Of a stretch of 64,000 nt of DNA, positions 45,723 through 53,074 are shown in pieces (position 1 is the stretch's first letter; every line of letters begins with the position of its first letter). The DNA comes from Bradyrhizobium sp. WSM1743. Its GTDB lineage: Bacteria > Pseudomonadota > Alphaproteobacteria > Rhizobiales > Xanthobacteraceae. The notes under the pieces are model-generated. The model saw nothing but the letters and a program-made list of their open reading frames with translations, made no database searches and had not been told where the DNA came from. The position numbers and the translations under genes were made by a program. The stretch covers positions 27,137 to 91,136 of the forward strand of contig NZ_AXAZ01000026.1 in assembly GCF_000473065.1 (NCBI RefSeq). The letters run 5' to 3'.

Positions 45723-45982
45723 GCGATCCATCCAAGCTCGCGATCGCGCTGCATTACGAGAAGGGCTCTGGCGCGCCTGTCGTCGTCGCCAAGGGCAGGG
45801 GCACGATCGGCGAAAAGATCGTCGAGATCGCCAAGGCCCACGACATCCCGATCGAGGAGAACGAGGTTCTGGCCGGCGCGCTGTCCAAGGTCGAGCTCGG
45901 TGAGGAGATCCCGCCGGATCTCTACAAAGCCGTCGCCGAGGTGCTGGTGTTCGTGCTGCGGCTGTCGGGCCGGGGACGCTAG
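45719..45982 (+). CDS. Stand-alone FlhB/EscU C-terminal-like domain protein
   Basis: 87 residues: KLAIALHYEKGSGAPVVVAK, IVEIAKAHDIPIEENEVLAG, EEIPPDLYKAVAEVLVFVL. This matches the cytosolic C-terminal domain of FlhB/YscU after the autocleavage site. The membrane part is missing and the NPTH motif is replaced by SDPSK just before the domain, so it begins about where the cleaved fragment would. Similar stand-alone proteins are called FlhX or YlqH. Coupled to the FliK-like gene (ATGA overlap). Confidence 0.88.
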   Translation: MSDPSKLAIALHYEKGSGAPVVVAKGRGTIGEKIVEIAKAHDIPIEENEVLAGALSKVELGEEIPPDLYKAVAEVLVFVLRLSGRGR

Positions 45983-46051
45983 GGCATGATCCGGACCCGA
46001 AGGGCCGCGTTAGCGCAAAGTGTGCAGCGGTTTTCCGAAACGATCATGCCC
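45982..46051. repeat. Dispersed palindrome, GATC/AAGCGGTTTTC family (copy 3)
   Basis: Arms GGGCATGATC (45982-45991) and GATCATGCCC (46042-46051) pair perfectly. The centre reads CCGGACCCGAAGGGCCGCGT, then TAGCGCAAAGTG and CAGCGGTTTTCCGAAA, almost the same as the copy at 33200-33271. It starts right at the stop codon of the FlhB-C gene and may act as its 3' end structure. Confidence 0.9.
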
Positions 46052-46108
46052 AAGAATTGACCTGTCATCGTTTGACCAGATATCGGCGGCATTGTAGCCG
46101 TCACTTTC

Positions 46109-46948
46109 ATGGCTCAATGGACACCGCCCTTGCTCACCCGCCGCTCCACCCTCGGCCTCCTCGCCGCAACCGCGATCCTGCCGCTACGCGCGCGCGCTCA
46201 TGTCGCGCCGCCGCGCAACGAAATCCGCGACACACTTGCAAAACGCTTCACCGATCTTGGTACGTCAGGCACCTTCGTCGGCTACAAGGTCGAGGACTAT
46301 CTGATCGTCGCCAGCGACAAGGAGCGCTCGGGTGAGGGGAAGCTGCCGGCTTCGACCTTCAAGATTCCGAACTCGTTGATCGCGCTGGAGACCGGCGTGG
46401 TCGCTGACCCCGATAAGGACGTGTTTCCCTGGGACGGCGTCAAGCGCCCGATCGAGGCCTGGAACAGGGATCACACGCTACGCAGCGCGATCGCGGTCAG
46501 CGCGGTGCCGGTCTATCAGGAGATCGCGCGCCGCATCGGCCAGGAGCGCATGCAAAAATATGTCGACGAGTTCGACTACGGCAATCGCGACATCGGCGGC
46601 GGCATCGACCAGTTCTGGCTCACGGGCGCTCTGCGGATCGATCCGGTCGAGCAGATCGATTTCGTCGATCGGCTGCGCCGCCGTGCGCTGCCGATCTCAA
46701 AGCGCAGCCAGGATCTCGTCGCCGACATCCTGCCGGTGACCAAGATCGGCGACAGCGTCATCCGCGCCAAGTCCGGATTGCTGGGTGCCGAACGCGGCGA
46801 GCCGTCGCTCGGCTGGATGGTCGGCTGGGCCGAGAAGGGCGAGGCGCACACCGTGTTCGCGCTCAACATGGATTGCAAGGAGCCGCGTCTGATCGGCGAG
46901 CGCATGCCGCTGACGCAGGCCTGCCTTGCCGAGATCCGCGCGATCTAG
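46109..46948 (+). CDS. Class D (OXA-type) beta-lactamase-like protein with Tat-like leader
   Basis: 279 residues. Catalytic motifs in order: STFK (Ser82, Lys85; the Lys is the carboxylated one in the family), SAV (131-133), YGN (157-159), Trp170 in FWLTG, KSG (221-223), and GWMVGW (235-240). All elements of a serine beta-lactamase are present, so activity is plausible. The leader LLTRRSTLGLLAATAI has twin Arg at 11-12, suggesting Tat rather than Sec export. Similar chromosomal genes occur in Bradyrhizobium as far as I recall. Spectrum cannot be predicted. Confidence 0.9.
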   Translation: MAQWTPPLLTRRSTLGLLAATAILPLRARAHVAPPRNEIRDTLAKRFTDLGTSGTFVGYKVEDYLIVASDKERSGEGKLPASTFKIPNSLIALETGVVADPDKDVFPWDGVKRPIEAWNRDHTLRSAIAVSAVPVYQEIARRIGQERMQKYVDEFDYGNRDIGGGIDQFWLTGALRIDPVEQIDFVDRLRRRALPISKRSQDLVADILPVTKIGDSVIRAKSGLLGAERGEPSLGWMVGWAEKGEAHTVFALNMDCKEPRLIGERMPLTQACLAEIRAI

Positions 46949-46965
46949 CTCCAGTCCTGCCAGGC

Positions 46966-47961
46966 CTACTCCAGCTTGAACAGCGCCTGCAAGAACTCCT
47001 CCACGGCCTTTCGCGCTTCAGCGGCAGTCTTCGGATTGCCACCGACATGCGGGTTGAGCTCGACGCAGGCGTCCTTGTAGGTGAAGGGCGCGTTGGTATC
47101 GCCGTTCATGAGCACGCCGCCGTCGCCTTCCTTGATGCGGCAGTTGCGCACGGTTTGCGCGTTGGCAGACACGGCGACGGTGTTGAGGCCGAGCAGACCG
47201 CTGTCGAACCCGTGCGCGCTGTCGGGGAATTCGGTCAGCACCACGTCGCGCCCCGCCGCCTTGAGCCGCTCGACGAAAGCCTTGCAGCTCTTCACGGGAT
47301 TGTAGTCGTCGGGCATGCCGTGGAAGATGCGGATCGGCCGGGCCATGACCGCGGCGTCACCTTGGTACGTGGTCGAACAATCCGGATAGAAGGGGATGTA
47401 GGCCGCGAACTGGATTCCGGACTTGTTCCAGAGCTTGTTGAAGCGCTCGAGGCTCGCATAGAGCGTCGCCTGTCCGCCGCGCGAGAAGCCCATCAGCACG
47501 ATGCGGTCCGTGTCGACGCGCGGATGCCTCGCCAGAATCTCCAGCGCGCGGTAGATGTCGACGATCAGATTGAGCCGGCCGAGCAGCGCCTGATTGGGGC
47601 CGACCACCGTCAGCCCGCGGCCGGTGAAGCCGTCGATCACGAAGGTCGAGATGCCCATGGCATTGAACGCGTGCACCCAGGCCTCGGTTGTGGCGCCGAC
47701 GCCGCTGGAGCCATGCATCAGTACCACCACGGGCAGCTTGCCGGTGCCTTGGGCGACACGGAATTCGCCTGCGACCGTCACCGGCTTGCCTGCAGCTGCA
47801 TCACCGCTGAGGAATTGCTGGTCGGAGAGGGTGAGCGAGGGGATCGGGTAGATCTCGGCGCGGGTGGCGACTTCCTTGGGTAGGGATTGTGCGTTCGCGC
47901 CAATGTCGGCGAGCAGAGTCGAGATGCAAAGCGCCATGGCGACGCGAAATACGGTCAGCAC
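46966..47961 (-). CDS. Secreted dienelactone-hydrolase-like alpha/beta hydrolase
   Basis: 331 residues from a GTG start that follows a GGGGGG stretch closely; an ATG 12 codons upstream and an internal ATG are alternatives. The signal peptide VLTVFRVAMALCISTLLADI ends near ANAQS. The nucleophile elbow GFSRGG has Ser at residue 160, the histidine is in DSAHGFDS, and GMPDDYNP carries the likely acid. Four to six Cys in the second half may form disulfides in the periplasm. Converges on the beta-lactamase with 17 bp between the stops. Confidence 0.85.
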   Translation of the reverse strand: MLTVFRVAMALCISTLLADIGANAQSLPKEVATRAEIYPIPSLTLSDQQFLSGDAAAGKPVTVAGEFRVAQGTGKLPVVVLMHGSSGVGATTEAWVHAFNAMGISTFVIDGFTGRGLTVVGPNQALLGRLNLIVDIYRALEILARHPRVDTDRIVLMGFSRGGQATLYASLERFNKLWNKSGIQFAAYIPFYPDCSTTYQGDAAVMARPIRIFHGMPDDYNPVKSCKAFVERLKAAGRDVVLTEFPDSAHGFDSGLLGLNTVAVSANAQTVRNCRIKEGDGGVLMNGDTNAPFTYKDACVELNPHVGGNPKTAAEARKAVEEFLQALFKLE

Positions 47962-48124
47962 CGGATCCCCCCGTGTGGTTTTGATCGAGTAGAACAACAG
48001 GCCGGCACGCTGTCAATTTGGCGCGCATTCGTCTCAGTCAGATTTGGTCTTCTTCGCCGTCAACGCCTGGTCGATCGCACGGGCTGCCAATTTTGCAGGC
48101 GGCGCTTGCCGTCATGGCGCCGGG

Positions 48125-48529
48125 TCACGCGTCCTTCTGCCGCCCGATCCGCCCCAGGTGGGTGAAGCCGAACCCGGCGGAATATTTCAGGCCGTAGCCG
48201 AGCGCCCGGTCGATGCCGATATGGGCAAGCCAGATCAAGGCAATGGACAAAATGAGGGGCGAGGCGAGGCCGAAGCCCAGCGTCAGCAGCGCCACCGGCG
48301 CCATGTAGCTGTGGGCGGCGTTGTAGACCATCGCGCCGAACTTGGCGTCGGACAGGTATGCCAGGAAGCTCAGATCGGGCACGAAGAACAGCAGGGCAAA
48401 CACCAGCCAGGACCCGTCCCAGGCGGCGTAGAGCATCACCATCCCTGCGAACAGGGTGAGGCCCTCCAGCCGCAGCAGGATGTTGACGCCACCCGTTGCA
48501 GCGCCCGTCTCGGCCGTTCCTTCCGTCAT
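48125..48529 (-). CDS. DUF4260 family membrane protein
   Basis: 134 residues; start MTEGTAETGAATGG chosen for GGGAG 7 bases upstream. Four hydrophobic helices: LTLFAGMVMLYAAW, WLVFALLFFVPDLSFL, VALLTLGFGLAS, and LILSIALIWLAHIGIDRALG. The conserved HSY and AHIGIDRALGYGLKY segments point to DUF4260. Function unknown; located in the inner membrane. No obvious operon partner. Confidence 0.85.
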   Translation of the reverse strand: MTEGTAETGAATGGVNILLRLEGLTLFAGMVMLYAAWDGSWLVFALLFFVPDLSFLAYLSDAKFGAMVYNAAHSYMAPVALLTLGFGLASPLILSIALIWLAHIGIDRALGYGLKYSAGFGFTHLGRIGRQKDA

Positions 48530-48668
48530 GCTCGTCTCCCGGGCAAAACTTTGTAATTCCTTGCGCTTTCCCGCTACGGCAGGGCAGCCCTGCGACGGCG
48601 AAAGCGGCTTTCCGGCCCGCAAAATGCCGTGTTAGAACCCCGCATCACTTAAGACCTGGCGGGAGCAA

Positions 48669-50201
48669 ATGAAACACATCCTGGACGCCCTTGAAGATCG
48701 TCGTGCCGGCGCAAAGCTCGGCGGCGGGGAGAAGCGCATCGAGGCGCAGCACGCCCGCGGCAAGCTGACGGCGCGCGAGCGCATCGAGCTGTTGCTCGAC
48801 AAGGGATCGTTCGAGGAGTTCGACATGTTCGTCGAGCACCGCTCCACCGAGTTCGGCATGGAGAAGACCAAGGTGCCCGGCGACGGCGTCGTCACGGGAT
48901 GGGGCACCGTCAACGGCCGCAAGACGTTTGTGTTCGCCAAGGACTTTACCGTGTTCGGCGGCTCGTTGTCCGAGACCCACGCGTTGAAGATCACGAAACT
49001 CCAGGACATGGCGATGAAGGCGAGGGCGCCCATCATCGGCCTCTATGACGCCGGCGGCGCCCGCATCCAGGAAGGCGTCGCCGCGCTGGCCGGCTATTCC
49101 TACGTGTTCCGTCGCAACGTGCTCGCCTCGGGCGTGATCCCGCAGATCTCCGTCATCATGGGCCCCTGCGCCGGCGGCGACGTCTATTCGCCGGCGATGA
49201 CCGACTTCATCTTTATGGTGAAGAACACCAGCTACATGTTCGTCACCGGCCCCGACGTGGTGAAGACGGTCACCAACGAGGTCGTCACCGCCGAAGAGCT
49301 CGGCGGCGCCTCGGTGCACGCCACGCGCTCCTCGATCGCCGACGGCGCCTTCGAGAACGACGTCGAGACGCTCCTGCAGATGCGGCGCCTGATCGACTTC
49401 CTGCCGTCCAACAACACCGACGGCGTGCCGGAATGGCCGAGCTTCGACTCCATCGAGCGGGTCGACATGTCCTTGGACACGCTGATTCCCGACAATCCGA
49501 ACAAGCCCTACGACATGAAGGAGCTGATCCTGAAGGTCGTGGACGAGGGCGATTTCTTCGAGATCGCGGAAGCCTTCGCCAAGAACATCGTCACCGGCTT
49601 CGGCCGCATTGCAGGGCGCACCGTCGGTTTCGTCGCCAACCAGCCGATGGTGCTCGCCGGCGTGCTCGACAGTGACGCCTCGCGGAAAGCGGCGCGCTTC
49701 GTCCGCTTCTGCGACGCCTTCAACATCCCGATCGTCACCTTCGTCGATGTGCCGGGCTTCCTGCCGGGCACGAGCCAAGAATATGGCGGCCTGATCAAGC
49801 ACGGCGCCAAGCTCTTATTCGCCTATTCGCAGTGCACCGTGCCGCTGGTCACCATCATCACCCGCAAGGCCTATGGCGGCGCCTTCGACGTCATGGCCTC
49901 CAAGGAGATCGGCGCCGACATGAACTACGCCTGGCCGACCGCCCAGATCGCCGTGATGGGCGCCAAGGGCGCGGTCGAGATCATCTTCCGCTCCGACATC
50001 GGCGACCCCGACAAGATCGCAGCCCGCACGAAGGAATACGAAGATCGCTTCCTCTCGCCGTTCATTGCGGCCGAGCGCGGCTATATCGACGACGTCATCA
50101 TGCCGCACTCGACCCGCAAGCGCATCGCCCGCGCGCTTGCGATGCTCAAGGACAAGAAGACGGAAATGCCGGCGAAGAAGCACGACAATCTGCCGTTGTG
50201 A
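48669..50201 (+). CDS. pccB: Propionyl-CoA carboxylase beta chain (acyl-CoA carboxyltransferase)
   Basis: 510 residues. It transfers carboxyl from carboxybiotin to propionyl-CoA, giving methylmalonyl-CoA. Two crotonase-like halves: biotin-CoA site 1 with YDAGGARIQEGVAALAGYSY and GPCAGGDVYSPA, and site 2 with VDVPGFLPGTSQEYGGLIKH and TRKAYGGAFDVM. Length and end KKHDNLPL are typical. The alpha chain and mutase are not in this window; in related genomes they lie nearby, so the next genes outside may be worth looking at. Confidence 0.95.
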   Translation: MKHILDALEDRRAGAKLGGGEKRIEAQHARGKLTARERIELLLDKGSFEEFDMFVEHRSTEFGMEKTKVPGDGVVTGWGTVNGRKTFVFAKDFTVFGGSLSETHALKITKLQDMAMKARAPIIGLYDAGGARIQEGVAALAGYSYVFRRNVLASGVIPQISVIMGPCAGGDVYSPAMTDFIFMVKNTSYMFVTGPDVVKTVTNEVVTAEELGGASVHATRSSIADGAFENDVETLLQMRRLIDFLPSNNTDGVPEWPSFDSIERVDMSLDTLIPDNPNKPYDMKELILKVVDEGDFFEIAEAFAKNIVTGFGRIAGRTVGFVANQPMVLAGVLDSDASRKAARFVRFCDAFNIPIVTFVDVPGFLPGTSQEYGGLIKHGAKLLFAYSQCTVPLVTIITRKAYGGAFDVMASKEIGADMNYAWPTAQIAVMGAKGAVEIIFRSDIGDPDKIAARTKEYEDRFLSPFIAAERGYIDDVIMPHSTRKRIARALAMLKDKKTEMPAKKHDNLPL

Positions 50202-50296
50202 GGACCTCACGGGCGCTTGGGGGCAAGCTACCTGGCTAAGAACGACTTAGCGGCGACGCTCCAATTCGTAATCGAACTCCTAAACCTTGAAATCCA

Positions 50297-50644
50297 ATGA
50301 CCGAAGACGATCCGACCGATGAGATTTCACAGATCGAAGATCGGATCGAGCGGCTCGCCGAGATCGCCGAGCGCTGCCGCAAGTACATCCTGGCGTCCAA
50401 GATCGCGATCGGCGGCGGGGCAGCGCTGCTGGCGGTGACGATCCTCGGCCTGTTCGGCTTCGGTCAAACCGCCGCGCTCGGATCGATCGCCCTGGTGCTG
50501 GGTGGAATTGTCTCGCTCGGTTCGAACATCAGCACGCTGCGACAGACGGACGAGGCCATCAGTGCTGCGGAGGCGCGGCGTTCAGCGTTGATCGGCAGCA
50601 TCGATCTTCGCGTCGTCGCCGACGCGCCGCTGAAGCTGGTGTGA
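50297..50644 (+). CDS. Two-helix membrane protein of unknown function
   Basis: 115 residues, unrecognised. An acidic coiled-coil-like start (EISQIEDRIERLAEIAERC), then two transmembrane segments at about 36-54 (AIGGGAALLAVTILGLFGF) and 58-77 (TAALGSIALVLGGIVSLGSN) forming a hairpin, and a cytosolic end with STLRQTDEAISAAEARRSAL. Both ends are predicted on the cytoplasmic side. Convergent with a 50-codon gene. Confidence 0.75.
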   Translation: MTEDDPTDEISQIEDRIERLAEIAERCRKYILASKIAIGGGAALLAVTILGLFGFGQTAALGSIALVLGGIVSLGSNISTLRQTDEAISAAEARRSALIGSIDLRVVADAPLKLV

Positions 50645-50656
50645 CGCCAGCACGAC

Positions 50657-50809
50657 TCACGCGGCGGTCTTGAGCGTCAGCTCCGACAATTCCGCGCGGC
50701 ATTCGGCGGCGAAGGCCTGAAGCCGCTCGGCGATCTGCCGGTTGAGGATGGCCTTGGCCAGCCGCTCGGCGCGGGCGATCTGTCGCTTGAGATATTCGAT
50801 GCGGACCAT
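50657..50809 (-). CDS. Small helical protein, 50 residues
   Basis: Reads MVRIEYLKRQIARAERLAKA and continues ILNRQIAERLQAFAAECRAE to the end LSELTLKTAA. Amphipathic, with regular hydrophobic spacing as in a coiled coil; AGGTG lies upstream of the ATG. Codon use and lack of low-complexity make a real gene likely. No family recalled. It lies between the two-helix membrane gene (convergent) and the GST gene, which ends 75 bp upstream on the same strand. Confidence 0.65.
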   Translation of the reverse strand: MVRIEYLKRQIARAERLAKAILNRQIAERLQAFAAECRAELSELTLKTAA

Positions 50810-50884
50810 GTGGCACCTGTCGAATTGCTTTTTTCGAATGGTGGCGACCGTACTGCGAGCATTGGATCGATTATGTGAGGCGCA

Positions 50885-51538
50885 TCACGTTCCGCGCGCC
50901 TGGTCCGCCGCAGCAAAATGCGCCATCTGATCGGCGTGCGCCTTGGCGAACGCCGGGCGGGCCGTGGCGCGCGCGACGTAGGCGCGGCATGCAGGACTGT
51001 CCGCCAGCCCGCCGAATTGATTGACGGCGCGCAGCACGTCCGACATCAGGATGTCGGCGACGGAGAAGGAGCCGGCCAGCCATTCGCGGCTAGAGAGTAC
51101 CGGCTCGAGATGCTTGAGCCGGAGCTTGAGGAAATCGTCGACGAATTTCCACGCCGGCGTGTCGGTCGGATGTCCCATGAATTTCGACATGGCCCAGGGC
51201 AGGCTGGCCATCTCCACCGAATTGAGCGCCGCGAACACCCATTTCGTCGCCTCGGCGCGGCCGCGCGGATCTGTCGGCATCAGCTTGTCGCTGCGCTCGC
51301 CGAGATACAGCAGGATCGCGCCGGTCTCGAAGATCGAGATGTCGCCGTCGGTCAGCCACGGCACCTGGCCGAACGGCTGGTGCGCGAGGTGCGCAGGCCC
51401 GCGATCGTCGAACGGGGTGCTGGCGACGCGATAGGGCAAGGCGGCCTCTTCGAGGGCCCAGCGCACGCGAAGGTCGCGCACCAGGCCGCGCGGCGGTTCG
51501 GGAACCCAATTGAATGTGGTCACGGTGAGGTCGGCCAT
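50885..51538 (-). CDS. Glutathione S-transferase family protein
   Basis: 217 residues from MADLTVTTFNWVPEPPRGLV. Thioredoxin-like N-terminal domain with VPWLTDGDISIFETGAILLY (cis-Pro and the Glu/Thr glutathione-binding pair), then the all-helical C-terminal domain including LAGSFSVADILMSDVLR. The catalytic Ser/Cys position of the N terminus is not obvious. Substrate unknown. Upstream ATG in frame lacks family similarity. Confidence 0.88.
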   Translation of the reverse strand: MADLTVTTFNWVPEPPRGLVRDLRVRWALEEAALPYRVASTPFDDRGPAHLAHQPFGQVPWLTDGDISIFETGAILLYLGERSDKLMPTDPRGRAEATKWVFAALNSVEMASLPWAMSKFMGHPTDTPAWKFVDDFLKLRLKHLEPVLSSREWLAGSFSVADILMSDVLRAVNQFGGLADSPACRAYVARATARPAFAKAHADQMAHFAAADQARGT

Positions 51539-51668
51539 GTGCTGTCTCCGGTTCCTGTTCGAAGCAAAGGACGAGCGAAGGGCGTCCATTCCGACACGAA
51601 GGCCAACTCTTTTTGTCGCCGGCGACTGAAGCGGCTAGTCTCGCCGCAAACAAATGGGAGGAAATCCG

Positions 51669-51983
51669 ATGCCAGCAGCCTTCTTCGTCGTCCACGCCAT
51701 CGTCACCGATCCTAGCAAGCGTGCCGCCTTCGACCGATGGTACGAGACGGAACATCTGCCCGACGCGGTGAAGGCGTTCGGCGTGGCCAAGGCTTGGCGC
51801 TTCTGGAGCCTGGACGATCCCTCGCTGCACCAGGCGATGTATGAGTTCGAAGACGAGGCCAAGCTTGCAGCGATGCTGAAGGGCGATGCGTTGAAGCAGC
51901 TCGTCGCCGACTTCAACCGCGACTGGCCCGACGTGAAGCGCTCGCGCGAGACGCTGGTGCTGGCGCAGGCGTTTGCGACGTAG
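51669..51983 (+). CDS. Dimeric alpha/beta-barrel protein (EthD-like)
   Basis: 104 residues; start MPAAFFVVHAIVTDPSKRAA with GGAGG 8 bases upstream, preferred over an ATG five codons earlier. The FDRWYETEHLPDAVKAFG segment resembles EthD/ferredoxin-like barrels that bind small aromatics or peptides as dimers. Function not known. The divergent neighbour is the GST gene. Confidence 0.7.
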   Translation: MPAAFFVVHAIVTDPSKRAAFDRWYETEHLPDAVKAFGVAKAWRFWSLDDPSLHQAMYEFEDEAKLAAMLKGDALKQLVADFNRDWPDVKRSRETLVLAQAFAT

Positions 51984-51991
51984 TGAGGTCT

Positions 51992-52075
51992 GTAGCCCGG
52001 ATGGAGCGCAAGCGTAATCCGGGGTCTTCGCACGAAGCACAAATCCCGGATTACGCTGCGCTCCATCCAGGCTAC
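51992..52075. repeat. Large dispersed palindrome, GTAGCCCGGATGGAGCGC family
   Basis: GTAGCCCGGATGGAGCGCA and GCGTAATCCGGG (51992-52024) are answered by CCCGGATTACGCTGCGCTCC and ATCCAGGCTAC (to 52075). About 30-bp imperfect arms around a short loop, 9 bp after the stop of the EthD-like gene. It could act as 3' end structure. Confidence 0.85.
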
Positions 52076-52190
52076 GAATTCTTCATCTTGGCTCGCATGA
52101 ATCTGAACACGCGATTCAGCTTCGGTTCATGTCGTGACCGCGACACTTGCTCTGCATCACTGGCACGATGATCCAAGAAGGAAGAAAATC

Positions 52191-52475
52191 ATGGAGCGCC
52201 GGAACTTTTTGAAACTTGCATTGGGCATGACGGCGGGCGCCGCCGCCTTTGCCGCGACCGCGCAGGCCGCGCCGCTGTCACCGCAGCCGCTTGGTGATGC
52301 CGCCCGCACGCCGCAAGGCAGTCCCGACGTTCATCCCGCCGTCACGACCAGCGAGGAAGCCGCGCGGCTGAAGCCCGAGCAGGTGCACTGGCGTGGGCGC
52401 GGCCGCCACTGGGGCTGGCGCCGCCGTCATTGGCGCCGGCATCACCGGCGCTGGCACCGCCGCCATTACTGGTAA
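52191..52475 (+). CDS. Tat-exported small protein with His/Arg/Trp-rich tail
   Basis: 94 residues. MERRNFLKLALGMTAGAAAF is a near-perfect twin-arginine leader, cleaved after AQA. The mature part has a short Pro/Ala linker and a C-terminal stretch of about 28 residues made of alternating Arg, His, Trp and Tyr (RHWGWRRRHWRRHHRRWHRR). Such a tail could bind metal, heme or an anionic surface; nothing is proven. AAGGAAG lies upstream of the ATG. Similar proteins with the same leader and tail occur in rhizobia by recall. Confidence 0.8.
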   Translation: MERRNFLKLALGMTAGAAAFAATAQAAPLSPQPLGDAARTPQGSPDVHPAVTTSEEAARLKPEQVHWRGRGRHWGWRRRHWRRHHRRWHRRHYW

Positions 52476-52498
52476 GCTCAAGACATTTCGCGGACTGG

Positions 52499-52525
52499 AC
52501 GGGGATCGCAGCTGGCGATCCCCGT
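52499..52525 (+). terminator. Terminator-like hairpin after the Tat-protein gene
   Basis: ACGGGGATCGC (52499-52509) pairs perfectly with GCGATCCCCGT (52515-52525) around AGCTG, and TTT follows (52525-52527). It lies 23 bp after the stop of the Tat-exported gene. Short T run, so moderately strong. Confidence 0.6.
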
Positions 52526-52577
52526 TTCGATTCCGAGGCGCTCCAGTTCCACGGGATGGAATCGCCGGCAGCAACCC

Positions 52578-52614
52578 AAAAAATGGCCGCGCAGGCTTCC
52601 GCCGCGCGGCCATT
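52578..52614 (-). terminator. Minus-strand intrinsic terminator of the GCG_CRPN gene
   Basis: Read on the minus strand, GCGCGGCC-type stem AATGGCCGCGC (from 52614 down to 52604) pairs with 52592-52582 over 11 bp, and the next bases are six T (A run 52578-52583 on the plus strand). A good rho-independent terminator 22 bp after the minus-strand gene. Confidence 0.85.
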
Positions 52615-52635
52615 CTGCAACGCAAATGGACGAGA

Positions 52636-52884
52636 TCAGAACGGGCGGCAGCGGCCCGCGTACCAGCGGAAGCCGTAGGGGCACACGCGCGCGCGCGGCA
52701 CAACGACGACCGGCGCCGGGGCAACCACCACGGGGGCGGGGCGAACGACGACAGCGCCGCGCATCGGACGGCAGCCATAGGGGCCGCGATACCAGCCCGG
52801 GCCGCAACCGCCGGCGGCGCTGGCCGCCTCGCTGAAACCGACGACCGCACTGGCGAGCATGACGGCGGCGAACAGGTATTTCAT
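52636..52884 (-). CDS. GCG_CRPN-type small secreted protein
   Basis: 82 residues. Signal peptide MKYLFAAVMLASAVVGFSEA, cleavage near ASA. The mature part starts with GCGPGWYRGPYGCRPM, the GCG_CRPN signature, followed by a Val/Pro/Ala repeat (VVVRPAPVVVAPAPVVVVP) and a Cys-containing end CPYGFRWYAGRCRPF. Four Cys could pair. Function unknown; the family is common in Bradyrhizobium. Upstream in-frame ATG is less suited. Confidence 0.85.
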   Translation of the reverse strand: MKYLFAAVMLASAVVGFSEAASAAGGCGPGWYRGPYGCRPMRGAVVVRPAPVVVAPAPVVVVPRARVCPYGFRWYAGRCRPF

Positions 52885-53074
52885 TGGATATTCCTTCTTG
52901 TCCTTGGGAGCAGGCTTAGGGGAATGGCGCTTGCCGCGCACGATGAATCAAGAGACACGATTCGACACGTTAAATCTGGGACGTGCCGACACGTCGCGAT
53001 CCAAGCCTGCCAATGATGACCTGAATGCGGCATGAACGTTCCCGCATCCTGCCTCAGACGACGCGCACGTGTCG

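Noticed and set aside
48030..48124. Minus-strand fragment reading AARAIDQALTAKKTKSD
   Set aside because: Looks like a protein C terminus but has an in-frame stop shortly upstream and no start; too short to call a pseudogene.
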